Position numbers and translations under genes: made by a program
Shown here: positions 47,382-56,086 of the stretch, one piece after another
Position numbering within the stretch: the first letter of the stretch is position 1
Layout of the letters: every line of letters starts with the position of its first letter
NCBI GenBank assembly: GCA_033765345.1
Contig: JANRIC010000111.1
Span: 1 to 64,000, forward strand
Origin: JANRIC01 sp033765345
Lineage (GTDB): Bacteria > Bacteroidota > Bacteroidia > Cytophagales > Microscillaceae
DNA length: 64,000 nt
Direction of reading: 5' to 3'
Notes under the pieces: generated by a model
What the model saw: only the letters and a program-made list of their open reading frames with translations
What the model was told of the DNA's origin: nothing
The model's database searches: none

Positions 47382-47600
47382 CCTAGTTTTTCTATCAGTT
47401 GCACTGGGCTGTGTCTTCACAGCCCATTGTTTTGAACGAACAGCATTCATGTTACACACTACCAATTAATAAATAACACCTGGCTTTTCTATCAGTTGCC
47501 CTGGGCTGTGTCTTCACAGCCCATTGTTTTGAACGAACAGCATTCATGTTACACACTACCAATTAATAAATAACACCTAGTTTTTCTATCATTTTTTCTG
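47382..47600. repeat. 97-bp direct repeat, two full copies and a partial, with internal hairpin
   Basis: Copies start at 47382 and 47479; a third, truncated one starts at 47576. Each full copy holds GGGCTGTGTCTTCACAGCCC, an 8-bp perfect stem with a 4-base loop, then CATTGTTTTGAACGAACAGC and CATGTTACACACTACC. The two full copies differ at only a few positions. The array lies downstream of the DUF6261-like gene and before the 3' end of the CHAT pseudogene. Confidence 0.85.
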
Positions 47601-47610
47601 AAAATGCTGC

Positions 47611-47628
47611 CTGCCGTCGGAATGACAG
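47611..47628. repeat. 18-bp copy of a dispersed element arm
   Basis: CTGCCGTCGGAATGACAG is identical to 51916-51933, the right arm of the palindromic element at 51854-51933. It suggests a truncated copy of the same dispersed repeat. Confidence 0.6.
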
Positions 47629-47667
47629 GCTTGATTTTAGCATCATACCTTTCTCCCCACACCCGAC

Positions 47668-50363
47668 TTACTCCCCCACCATCACAAAAGCTCCCCAGTA
47701 GAAGGGATATTTGTATTCGGCTTTGAGCTTCTCCCGAGCGAGTTTGAAAGCCTCTCTTTTGCTCTTGCCGGAGAGCCACTGGGTATAAAACTCCGTCATG
47801 AGTTGCTGCGTGGCGGTATCGTCTACGCTCCAGAGCGACATCAGGATGGCCTTTGCACCTGCCTGCTGGAAGCCGCGCTGCAAGCCGTATACGCCTTCGC
47901 CGTATTGTACATCGCCTTCCCCGGTCTGGCAGGCAGAGAGCACTACGAGGTCGGTATTGTCCAGGTTGAGGTTTTGGGCTTCTTAGGCACTCAGGAAGCC
48001 GTCTTCGGTGCCGTATTTTTCTTTGTCTTCGCTCTTGGCGTATGTGCTGACTCTGGTGAGTACAATGCCGGAGCGCATCATAGGGTTGGTTCGGAGTTCC
48101 TGGATATTGGTGGTTTTGAATCCTTGTAAACCGGCCACATCAAAGTCCAGGTCTTCGGCTTCTCGGCTGAACTGGGGAGCTTTTTCATCGGGTTTCTTTT
48201 GGTTATTGGCAAAGAAAAAGCCGTGGGTAGCTATGTGCAGCACTTTGGGGCTTTGCGCTTGTTTGATGACTTCCTCGAGGGCATTTGCACCCAGGTAGAG
48301 GGCGGCTTTTTGTCCTTTGGTTTTGAATAACTCAAATATACGCTGGGTTTCTATTTCGGTGCCGGGGAGATCTCTGAAATATTTATTCGCCAATTCCTCG
48401 CCAGTGGTGTAGAAATCTTCCTCTCCACCGCCCCGGAGGGCTACTGCCTTGTTTTTGACCTTATCCTGGTGTTCTTGAGCATCGAGGTCGTATTGGGGGC
48501 GACCCATCACTACGGTTTCGCCTTGGGGGATGGTGGAGGGCTTTTTGACTTTTACCAGGTCTTTGGTGCTGCCCACCTGATGGATTTCCAGTTCTTCCAA
48601 CAGGTATTTGCTGGTGGCGGGGTTTTGCAGGGTATTGAGATTGATCTGGTGGTAGACTCCATCGGCGGAGAGATAGACCTTGCGGATACCTGTGAGCTTT
48701 TCGGCGATGGGTTGCCAGTATTGCTCGAGACTCAATTGGTCGGACAACTTGATATGATTGCGGTAATAGGCCAGATATCTACCTTCCAACTCATTGCCGG
48801 TGGGAAGTATAACCATTTCAGGCTGAGCCTGGGTTTCAGGTTTTACAATCAGGGCGATATAGAGTACGGAGTCCGTCCACTTTTTATCAAAGTAGCGGGT
48901 ACGGATGATCTCAATGGCGGCTTCGCCTGCCTGGAGCTTTTGGCGGACATCCGTCCAGGTGTAGCGGGTTTTGTCTCCGAGTAAACCGCTAAGGTCTTGA
49001 AGACCTTGCAGGCTTGCAGCGGCCAGGGAAAGTTCTTTTTCCAGGTCATTGGCTTCTTTCTCGAGTTGTTCGGTATGGATGCCTCGCTTTTCCCTGTCAG
49101 GGATAGGGATGTTATAGACCTGCGCCAGGTAGTTTCTTTTGACCAGGAAGGCTTCAAAGTTCTTTTTCAGGGTCTCATCGCCGCTACTCAGGATACGCTC
49201 CCGCATCTTTTGGCTGGATTGCAGCAGGAGTCCTTTGGTGGCAAGGGCATTGTCATAAATCCAGCCTGTGAGCGAGGGGATTTGCGTATAGGCTTTGAGG
49301 GTAAAGGAGTTATAACCTTCAAAATAATGCTTGAAGGTTTTGAAAAACGTGCCTTTTTCATCTTCGGAGAGGTTGGCAAAGTTATTTTCAGTTTGTCCGA
49401 TCAGGATTTGGGATGCCTTACGCAAGAGCGGCTCGGCCTTGGCATAGCGACCGGTGGCATCATACAATCCTGCCAAATTGTTCAGGGAACCGGCATAGTC
49501 GGGGTGTTCCCCTGCGGGGCTGAGCTTTGCTCGGATTTTCATCGCTGCCTGATACAAAGGCTCTGCATCGGCATAGCGACCGGTGGAGTTGTACAAGTAA
49601 GCCAAATTGTTGAGGGAACCGGCATAGTCGGGGTGTTCCCCGGCGGGGCTGAGCTTTGCATAGATTTTCATCGCTGCCTGATACAAAGGCTCGGCATCGG
49701 CATAGCGACCGGTGGAGTTGTACAATCCTGCCAAATTGTTCAGGGAACTGGCATAGTCGGGGTATTCCCCGGCGGGGCTGAGCTTTGCTCGGATTTTCAG
49801 GGCTGCCTGATACAAAGGTTCGGCATCGGCATAGCGACCAGTGGATTGGTACAATGCTGCCAAATTGTTCAGGGATAGGGCATAAGAGGGGTGTTCCCCG
49901 GCGGGGCTGAGCTTTGCTCGGATTTTCATCGCTGCCTGATACAAAGGCTCGGCATCAGCATAGCGACCAGTGGATTCGTACAATCCTGCCAAATTGTTCA
50001 GGGAAGTGGCATAGTCGGGGTGTTCCCCTGCGAGGTTGAGCTTGGCATCTCCTCCTCTTTTTGTGCTGCCAAAGCCTGGAGTTTTTCAATATAAGGCAGT
50101 ATTGCCTCATATTCTTTTTGCTTGCCTGTTTTTTGGTAGCAGGTGGCAAGGATGGTGTATAGACCTTTCAAAGATTCAGGCTCATCTTTTAGTGCATCCT
50201 CCAGGGCTTCTCGATATTTCTCAAAAATGGGCAAAGCCTCGGCATATTTTTCGGCTTTGTAATCTGCCAGGGCCTGGTCGATTTCTCTGTTCATATCATC
50301 CTGGGCATTGGCTGCTCCCACCCATAAACAACAAACAAAAATCCATACAAAAAGCTGCTTCAT
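47668..50363 (-). pseudogene. Secreted TPR-CHAT protease-like gene, one frameshift and one nonsense codon
   Basis: Three frame segments together make one CHAT protein. Segment 1 (50363-49998) holds a signal peptide (MKQLFVWIFVCCLWVGAANA) and TPR helices. A frameshift near 50044-50063, in a GGA/A-run, leads into segment 2 (to 47983). This has at least five 43-residue TPRs (GRYADAEPLYQAAMKI pattern), a helical linker and the N-terminal CHAT part with catalytic His (VLHIATHGFF). TAA at 47983-47985, where relatives have a Tyr codon (GFLSA-Y-EAQNLNLD), cuts off segment 3, which carries the catalytic Cys (VLSACQTGEGD) and ends PFYWGAFVMVGE. The stop therefore separates the two catalytic residues. 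CHAT proteases are caspase-like peptidases used in signalling and immunity; this copy should be inactive. Confidence 0.85.
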
Positions 50364-50480
50364 AGTTTTATTTATTTAAGGATTAAATCTGAAAACAAGA
50401 TAAAATTTCTTTTTGAATATTCAGTGTGGTCGCAAGGGAAATGTTAGGTTTGCCTGGGGATTTTTTTCTTCAAAGCCTCT

Positions 50481-50513
50481 AGCCACAAGATCGCTTCGAG
50501 CGATCTTGTGGCT
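50481..50513. repeat. Perfect 15-bp palindromic element (copy 1)
   Basis: AGCCACAAGATCGCT, loop TCG, then its exact inverted copy. It lies 118 bases upstream of the start of the CHAT gene. It shares the RGRTCGCT...AGCGAYCT core with the elements at 50526-50558 and 51611-51643. Confidence 0.85.
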
Positions 50514-50525
50514 GCAAAGGCCGGC

Positions 50526-50558
50526 AACGACAAGGTCGCTTAAAGCGACCTCGTCGTT
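50526..50558. repeat. 15-bp palindromic element (copy 2), one mismatch
   Basis: AACGACAAGGTCGCT, loop TAA, AGCGACCTCGTCGTT. Same core and same arm and loop lengths as copy 1, thirteen bases away. The rest of 50364-50681 holds no gene; TATATTTA before 50682 is a weak -7 box for the antitoxin. Confidence 0.8.
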
Positions 50559-50681
50559 TGGATAAATTTATCTTCAAGTAAAATCATAAAGAGCCGATTT
50601 TTTAACATTCGGGAAGGCTAAGGTTTTAAATTTTGCGAAAAAAATCCGTTTTCGTATATTTACAAGAAAAATGCGCTCGAT

Positions 50682-50921
50682 ATGACAAGTATAACCTTTG
50701 ATGCGGTTTCTAATAATGGAGTAATCAAAATTCCGGAGAATTATCAGGAATTTCTGAATGCTTCGGTAAAAATCACTTTAATGAAAAAACCAGAAAATAC
50801 CTGGGAAGAAAAAAAGCTTAAGTTAATACAGCTTTTCAAAAAAGCCCGGGAGCTTCGTATATTTGAGTCTATTGAAAACCCTTCAGCCTGGCAGAGGAGC
50901 ATAAGAGATGAGTGGGAATAA
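50682..50921 (+). CDS. Antitoxin-like protein of a PIN toxin pair
   Basis: This 79-aa protein begins ITFDAVSNNGVIKIPENYQE, an AbrB/SpoVT-like or DUF2281-like beta segment, and ends with a helical KLIQLFKKARELRIFESI region that typically wraps the toxin. Its stop overlaps the toxin ATG by 14 bases. In the classic arrangement it would repress the operon and neutralise the PIN RNase. It is intact, whereas the toxin has an internal stop. Confidence 0.7.
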   Translation: MTSITFDAVSNNGVIKIPENYQEFLNASVKITLMKKPENTWEEKKLKLIQLFKKARELRIFESIENPSAWQRSIRDEWE

Positions 50922-51303
50922 AGCATTATTAGACTCAAACACCCTCATCTATTTATCCAAGGGAGTCCTGGACATTGAATTGATGGTAAATGATTATCAG
51001 CTTCTTAGCTTATCCATAGTTTCTTATATGGAAGTATTAGGCTTTGATTTCAAGAGTCAATAGGAAAAGGCTTTGATCAAGGAAATCATTCAAATTTGCG
51101 AAATGATTCCCATTAGCTACGAAATTGCCGATAAAGTTATTGAGATCAGGGCCATTCTAAAAGGAAAGCTTCCCGACCTCATCGTAGGGGTGAGTGCTCT
51201 TATGTCCGGTTGTGACTTAATTACGCATAATGTAGGAGATTTTCAACATATCTCCCCCTCCTTAAAAATAATTGATCCGTTTCAGAAATACAAGGTTGTA
51301 TAA
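50908..51303 (+). pseudogene. PIN-domain (VapC-like) toxin with in-frame TAG
   Basis: From ATG 50908 the frame reads KALLDSNTLIYLSKG (first catalytic Asp) and SIVSYMEVLGFDF (conserved Glu), then TAG at 51061-51063. It then continues open in the same frame with EKALIKEIIQICEMIPISYE, LPDLIVGVSALMSGCDLITH and NVGDF to TAA 51301-51303, the C-terminal catalytic half of a PIN RNase. The complete reading would be 131 residues, normal for the family. A single base change explains the stop. Without suppression no active toxin is made. Confidence 0.85.
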
Positions 51304-51305
51304 GT

Positions 51306-51504
51306 CTACCCTTCCATAATAAGAATAGGCATGCCGAACGCTTGCTCCTCCTGGATTCCGGCTTTTTCATAGATTTCTTTGGCTTTTGGATAATTACTTG
51401 CCTGGTAGGCCTGCATCCCGGCTTGGTTGAGGCTTTTCCAATCCTGTTCTTTTACAATTCTCTCACATACAACAAACAAAAATCCATACAAAAATCCGCT
51501 TCAT
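51306..51504 (-). pseudogene. Remnant 5' end of a second TPR-CHAT-like gene
   Basis: The minus-strand ATG at 51504 starts MKRIFVWIFVCCM followed by TGA, almost identical to the signal peptide at 50363 (MKQLFVWIFVCCLWV). In the next frame a TPR-like fragment continues (KEQDWKSLNQAGMQAYQASN, then AKEIYEKAGIQ). The upstream DNA (about 51505-51643) also matches the leader of the intact-start copy, including the palindrome. It is a duplicated gene of which only the leader and a short TPR stub remain. Confidence 0.6.
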
Positions 51505-51610
51505 AGTTTTGATCATTTAAGGATTAAAATCTGAAAACAAGATAAAATTTATCTTTTGATATATGGTGCGGGGATGGGGAAAATATTAGGTTTGCCAGGG
51601 GATTTTTTTT

Positions 51611-51643
51611 AGCCATGAGGTCGCTTCGAGCGACCTTGTAGCT
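51611..51643. repeat. 15-bp palindromic element (copy 3), imperfect
   Basis: AGCCATGAGGTCGCT, loop TCG, AGCGACCTTGTAGCT. Same core as 50481-50513 and at the same relative place upstream of the remnant gene's ATG, three mismatched pairs. Confidence 0.75.
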
Positions 51644-51709
51644 GTCGGAATAATTCCTTTAAAATTTTTGCCGCAGGGGTGCGGGAGATGCCTTCCATCG
51701 TTGCTCAAG

Positions 51710-51775
51710 GCTGTTGCAGGGGTGCAGGAGCTTCACTTAAAAAAATATATAGCTGTTGCAGGAGTGCAAGAGCTT
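51710..51775. repeat. 24-bp direct repeat pair
   Basis: GCTGTTGCAGGGGTGCAGGA then GCTT at 51710-51733 recurs with two changes at 51752-51775. A shorter related string (GCCGCAGGGGTGCGGGAG) lies at about 51670-51687. No gene is seen in 51644-52036. Confidence 0.7.
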
Positions 51776-51853
51776 GATAAACCTTCTTTCCTTATTTTTC
51801 TTTAGTCTAACTCTCAGGGCTTCTAAAAGCTAAGATTCCTTGCTATTGTTACC

Positions 51854-51933
51854 CTGTCATTCCGAGCGATAGCGAGGAATCTGAGCCTCTGTGCATCCGA
51901 GCATTCAGATTCCTCCTGCCGTCGGAATGACAG
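51854..51933. repeat. 80-bp palindromic dispersed element
   Basis: CTGTCATTCCGA...AGGAATCTGA (51854-51884) is inverted as TCAGATTCCT...TCGGAATGACAG (51905-51933) around a 20-base centre. This looks like a MITE- or REP-type element. Part of its right arm recurs at 47611-47628. Confidence 0.75.
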
Positions 51934-52036
51934 CGTAAACAGCAATTACTCTCTCACTTGAGCATTTAAAAAATCCCTATTAGGGTTCAAACTCTCAATT
52001 AAAAGGATTCTATAAAGGATAATGTGTTTAAAAAAG

Positions 52037-52120
52037 TGCTCACGGGGGGATTCGAACCCCCACACCAGTTAAGGCACCACCCCCTCAAGATGGCGTGTCT
52101 ACCAATTCCACCACGTGAGC
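52037..52120 (-). tRNA. tRNA-Leu (anticodon GAG)
   Basis: Reads 5' GCTCACG (acceptor), GGAATTGGTAGACAC D-arm, anticodon stem CCATC/GGTGG with loop TTGAGGG (anticodon GAG), a long variable arm GTGCCTTAACTGGTGT as expected for a class II Leu tRNA, T-arm GGGGGTTCGAATCCCCC, and CGTGAGC closing the acceptor with discriminator A. CCA is not encoded. It reads CUC/CUU codons and is not a suppressor, so it does not explain the in-frame stops nearby. Confidence 0.95.
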
Positions 52121-52445
52121 TTTGGAAAGGTTGGCAAATGTAGGGAAATTCTGCGGATAATCCAAACTTAGGCCTTGATTTAAATGATTATTTGGATTTC
52201 CTTGGTTAAATTACTTGATTTTTAATAATTTGAGGGTTAAGATTGTTGGTTTGAGTATACGTATTTGCAGGTGGTTACTTGTAGGTCTCATCCTGCCCAT
52301 CTGATCATCCTAAAATCCCGATCGGTCTATTTAGAAGCATTATAAATTACTTTGCGGGCATTTTTTAAGCCATACAATTGCTCAAAATAATTCTATTTTC
52401 TAATATTTACTATAAATTTGCCCGTCGCACAAACACGCTAAGACC
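52121..52445. promoter_or_regulatory. Upstream region of the pnt operon with TAAATTTG box
   Basis: No gene is seen. TAAATTTG (52413-52420) fits the -7 consensus TAnnTTTG, 25 bases before the pntA start. A TTG at the proper distance is lacking, so it may be activator-dependent. Confidence 0.45.
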
Positions 52446-53573
52446 TTGAAAATCGCAATACCTAAAGAAACCCAGGAAAAAGAAAAAAGGGTAGCTCTCA
52501 GTCCTGATATTGTCAAAAACCTTCAAAAAGTAGGTTTTGAATGCCTCGTAGAAGCCTCAGCCGGTCTGGGGTCTTACTTTGCCGATGAGCTTTACACGCA
52601 GGCTGGTGCCCAGATCATCTCTGACAAAGCCCAACTTTACGCCCAGGCAGATGTAGTACTCAAAGTCAATGCACCTCTCCCCGATGAGGTGGCTTTGATG
52701 AAGGAGGGGGCTGTACTCATCTCGTTTATGTATGCCTACACCAACGAAGCTTTAGTCAAAGCTTGCCTACAGAAGAAAATCAGCAGCTTTGCTATGGATG
52801 CTGTGCCCAGGATTTCCAGAGCGCAGAAAATGGATGCTTTGAGCTCGCAATCTAACCTGGCAGGCTATAAAGCGGTCATTTTGGGTTCGGATGCGGTGGG
52901 TAAGATTTTCCCTTTGTTGATGACGGCTGCGGGTACGATTACGCCCGCCAAAGTATTGATTTTTGGAGCCGGAGTGGCTGGTTTGCAGGCATTGGCTACT
53001 GCCAAACGCCTCGGTGCAGTGGTAGAAGTCACCGACGTACGCCCCGAAACCAAGGAACAGGTAGAGTCACTGGGCGGCAGATTCCTGGAAGTAGAAGGCG
53101 AAGGAGTCAAAACCGAAGGCGGTTATGCCAAAGAAGTTTCAGCAGAATACCTCCAAAAACAAAAGGAATTGGTCTCCAAACACATCAAAGATGCCGATCT
53201 GGTCATTACCACGGCTTTGGTAATGGGCAAAAAAGCCCCGATCTTGGTCACCGGAGAGATGGTCAAATCTATGAAAATGGGTGCTGTGATCGTGGATATG
53301 GCTGTGATCTCTGGCGGTAACTGCGAACTCAGCGAGGTAGACCAGACCGTTGTCAAGCACGGCGTAACGATCATCGGCGAGTCCAATCTTCCGGCACTGC
53401 TGCCCGTCAATGCCAGCGAGCTCTATGCCCGAAACATCAGCACCTTGCTGCTACACCTGGCTGATAAAAACGGCTTTAAATGGGAAATGGACGAAGATAT
53501 TACCCAAGGCTCCATCATTACGCATCAAGGAGCGGTGCTCAATCCGCTGACCAAAGAACTGCTCAAATTGTAA
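52446..53573 (+). CDS. pntAA: NAD(P) transhydrogenase, NAD(H)-binding alpha subunit part 1
   Basis: This is domain I of the proton-translocating Re/Si-specific transhydrogenase (hydride transfer from NADH to NADP+). It is 375 aa, starting KIAIPKETQEKEKRVALSPD as alanine dehydrogenase/PNT proteins do. The Rossmann site is LIFGAGVAGLQALATAKRLG with downstream acidic VTDVRPE. The start codon is TTG at 52446; no ATG is available without losing the conserved beginning. It is first gene of a pntAA-pntAB-pntB operon, with an 86-base gap to the next gene. Confidence 0.95.
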   Translation: MKIAIPKETQEKEKRVALSPDIVKNLQKVGFECLVEASAGLGSYFADELYTQAGAQIISDKAQLYAQADVVLKVNAPLPDEVALMKEGAVLISFMYAYTNEALVKACLQKKISSFAMDAVPRISRAQKMDALSSQSNLAGYKAVILGSDAVGKIFPLLMTAAGTITPAKVLIFGAGVAGLQALATAKRLGAVVEVTDVRPETKEQVESLGGRFLEVEGEGVKTEGGYAKEVSAEYLQKQKELVSKHIKDADLVITTALVMGKKAPILVTGEMVKSMKMGAVIVDMAVISGGNCELSEVDQTVVKHGVTIIGESNLPALLPVNASELYARNISTLLLHLADKNGFKWEMDEDITQGSIITHQGAVLNPLTKELLKL

Positions 53574-53659
53574 TTTCAAATCAGATATGCTGCAAAATAA
53601 ATTGAACCCTTGCGGATAAATCCTGCAAATTCTGAAAATCATTTAAATTCTGCTACATT

Positions 53660-53959
53660 ATGACGATAGAGACATTAATTGTACTTATTTATGTATTGGC
53701 ACTGGCCACTTTTGTGGGTGTCGAGCTGATCAATAAAGTGCCACCTACCCTACATACGCCGCTGATGTCAGGGTCTAATGCCATTTCGGGGATTACGATT
53801 GTGGGTGCCATTTTGGCTTCCGGTCCTGTGCCTTATTCGTTTACGGCTGCAAAAATTATGGGCATTGTCGCTTTATTTTTTGCAACGCTCAACGTGGTAG
53901 GGGGTTACGTGGTGACCGACCGCATGTTACAAATGTTTAAAAAGAAGAAAAAAAATTAA
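53660..53959 (+). CDS. pntAB: NAD(P) transhydrogenase alpha subunit part 2 (membrane)
   Basis: This 99-aa membrane protein has three or four hydrophobic helices: the start IETLIVLIYVLALATFVGVE, then VPPTLHTPLMSGSNAISGIT (the conserved PPTLHTPLMSG.NA motif), IVGAILASGPVPYS and IMGIVALFFATLNVVGGYVV. It supplies part of the proton channel (domain II). pntB follows after six bases. Confidence 0.95.
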   Translation: MTIETLIVLIYVLALATFVGVELINKVPPTLHTPLMSGSNAISGITIVGAILASGPVPYSFTAAKIMGIVALFFATLNVVGGYVVTDRMLQMFKKKKKN

Positions 53960-53965
53960 TCCATA

Positions 53966-55366
53966 ATGAATCCTCAATTAATTTCTATCATCACCCAATT
54001 GGGTTATCTCGCTGCTTCCATTTTGTTTATTATTGGTATTAAGATGCTGGGTAAAACTTCTACTGCTCGCCAGGGAAATAATTACTCCGCTGTTGCCATG
54101 TTTTTGGCAATCTTAATCACCCTGCTTAATCAAGGAGTACTGAGTTATGTGGAGATATTTGTGACTATCCTGCTCGGTTCGGCAGTGGGTACCTATGCAG
54201 CCCGCAATGTAGCCATGACTCAAATGCCCGAAATGGTGGCCATTTTTAACGGATTTGGTGGTTTGGCTTCCGTATTGGTAGCAACCTCAGAATATTGGAA
54301 TAAAGTCTTGGAACTTCATACAAGCATAGATACCATTACCCTGATCACAATTATACTCAGTATCATCATTGGGGCAGTCACGCTGACGGGTTCGCTGGTA
54401 GCTTATGGCAAGCTCAGTGGTCGGATTAATGGCAATGCCATCGTATTCGCAGGGCAACATCCCTTAAATTTATTGCTTTTCTTGGGCATGTTGGCAGCCG
54501 GAGCGATGATGATTTTGGATCAGGCAAGTCCTTTATATATGTATCTAGTTGTGGCTATCGGCTTTTTGCTGGGCGTTCTGACGGTCATCCCGATTGGAGG
54601 GGCGGATATGCCTGTGGTGGTTTCTTTGTTGAATTCTTATTCGGGCATGGCTGCCTGCGCCACGGGCTTTGTGTTGAATAATCAGGTTTTGATCATTGCA
54701 GGGGCTTTGGTAGGGTCTTCGGGAATCATTCTGACGCAGATTATGTGTAAAGCCATGAATCGCTCATTAATCAATGTACTGCTGGGAGGTTTTGGACAAA
54801 CAAATGCCGGGCCAGCCAAAGGCGGTGCTGAGATCGTGGTCAAGGAAGTAGGCGTAGAAGAGGCTGCCATGATTTTTGATTCGGCTTCATCGGTGATTAT
54901 TGTACCTGGCTACGGCTTGGCAGTCGCACAGGCGCAACATATCGTTCGTGAGCTAACAGATTTATTGGAGAAAAAAAATATTTCGGTCAAATTTGCGATC
55001 CACCCGGTAGCCGGCCGGATGCCCGGACACATGAACGTACTGCTGGCTGAGGCCAATGTCTCATATGACAAACTCATCGAGATGGATCAAATCAACGGTG
55101 AATTCAGTAATACGGATGTGGCACTCATCATTGGTGCCAATGATGTGGTCAATCCCGCTGCCCGTACCAATCCACAAAGCCCGATTTATGGGATGCCTAT
55201 CTTGGATGTAGACAAAGCCCGAACTGTCATCATCAGCAAACGAAGTATGGCCAAAGGATACGCCGGCGTAGAAAACGAGCTTTTTGGATACCCCAATGCT
55301 TTGATGCTTTTTGGAGATGCCAAGAAAACAATGACTGAGGTAGTATCCGAATTGAAGGGGATGTAG
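53966..55366 (+). CDS. pntB: NAD(P) transhydrogenase beta subunit
   Basis: This 466-aa protein has an N-terminal half of about nine TM helices. The C-terminal NADP(H)-binding domain III includes SVIIVPGYGLAVAQAQHIVR (GYG(L/M)AVAQAQ motif), FAIHPVAGRMPGHMNVLLAE, DVALIIGANDVVNPAART and SPIYGMPILDVDKA, with KRSMAKGYAGVENELF. With PntAA/AB it couples NADPH formation to the proton gradient. A strong terminator follows at 55409-55456. Confidence 0.95.
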   Translation: MNPQLISIITQLGYLAASILFIIGIKMLGKTSTARQGNNYSAVAMFLAILITLLNQGVLSYVEIFVTILLGSAVGTYAARNVAMTQMPEMVAIFNGFGGLASVLVATSEYWNKVLELHTSIDTITLITIILSIIIGAVTLTGSLVAYGKLSGRINGNAIVFAGQHPLNLLLFLGMLAAGAMMILDQASPLYMYLVVAIGFLLGVLTVIPIGGADMPVVVSLLNSYSGMAACATGFVLNNQVLIIAGALVGSSGIILTQIMCKAMNRSLINVLLGGFGQTNAGPAKGGAEIVVKEVGVEEAAMIFDSASSVIIVPGYGLAVAQAQHIVRELTDLLEKKNISVKFAIHPVAGRMPGHMNVLLAEANVSYDKLIEMDQINGEFSNTDVALIIGANDVVNPAARTNPQSPIYGMPILDVDKARTVIISKRSMAKGYAGVENELFGYPNALMLFGDAKKTMTEVVSELKGM

Positions 55367-55408
55367 TTTTGGGTCAATAGACGATGAACTGTCTATGCCT
55401 AAAAGTTT

Positions 55409-55456
55409 ATAAAAATAAGAGTTATGTATTGGAAAATACACAGCTCTTATTTTTAT
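55409..55456. terminator. Terminator after pntB
   Basis: ATAAAAATAAGAG (55409-55421) and CTCTTATTTTTAT (55444-55456) form a perfect 13-bp AT-rich stem ending in T residues. Confidence 0.7.
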
Positions 55457-55511
55457 GGAAACCTGCGAGGGGTTCATCTTGTTTTTGAAATAAACCAAAA
55501 GAAATTTAAAT

Positions 55512-56030
55512 ATGCAGCTTAGATCAATGATATGTTATATCGCTTTTTCGTTGATTCCTTTTGTGTCTTGCTCACAAAAACAAAATACTGAAACCTCCAC
55601 AGCAAGCGTACCCGTCAAAAGACCTGGTAATCTTCCGGATGCCGAATGGAAAAAAGTACTCTCTGAAGAGCAATACCAAGTATTGAGACAAAAAGGAACG
55701 GAGCGCGCCTTTACTGGTAAATATTGGGATTATAAAAAAGACGGTATTTATGTTTGTGCTGGTTGCGGACAAGAGCTATTTGCTTCCAACACCAAGTTTG
55801 ATTCTGGTACTGGATGGCCGAGTTACTGGCAACCCGTCAATAAAAAAGCAGTAGCTTTTGAAGAAGACCAAAGTTATGGCATGGTGCGCAGTGAAGTACA
55901 TTGTTCCAATTGCGGAGGACACTTAGGTCACGTCTTTGATGATGGTCCGAACCCCACGGGTTTGCGTTATTGTATCAATTCTGTTTCTTTGGAGTTTGTA
56001 CCCAAACAAGAGGATAAAAAAGAAAAATAA
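55512..56030 (+). CDS. msrB: Peptide-methionine (R)-S-oxide reductase, lipoprotein form
   Basis: It reduces the R-epimer of methionine sulfoxide in proteins. A signal sequence with a lipobox-like FVSC (Cys near residue 20) suggests a membrane-anchored periplasmic form. The MsrB domain starts near residue 45 (EWKKVLSEEQYQVLRQKGTE) and shows the zinc ligands CAGC and CSNC, SGTGWPSYWQP, GGHLGHVFDDGP and the catalytic Cys in GLRYCINSVSLEF. Monocistronic between two terminators. Confidence 0.95.
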   Translation: MQLRSMICYIAFSLIPFVSCSQKQNTETSTASVPVKRPGNLPDAEWKKVLSEEQYQVLRQKGTERAFTGKYWDYKKDGIYVCAGCGQELFASNTKFDSGTGWPSYWQPVNKKAVAFEEDQSYGMVRSEVHCSNCGGHLGHVFDDGPNPTGLRYCINSVSLEFVPKQEDKKEK

Positions 56031-56057
56031 CCTATTTAGATTCTATCCAATATGCAC

Positions 56058-56086
56058 AAAACCTTCACATTGAGCGTGAAGGTTTT
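56058..56086 (+). terminator. Terminator after msrB
   Basis: AAAACCTTCAC, loop ATTGAGC, GTGAAGGTTTT, then further T residues, 27 bases past the stop. Confidence 0.85.

Noticed and set aside
52037..52120. tRNA acting as suppressor to read the in-frame stops
   Set aside because: The anticodon is GAG (Leu), not complementary to TAA or TAG, and two different stop codons plus frameshifts are involved.
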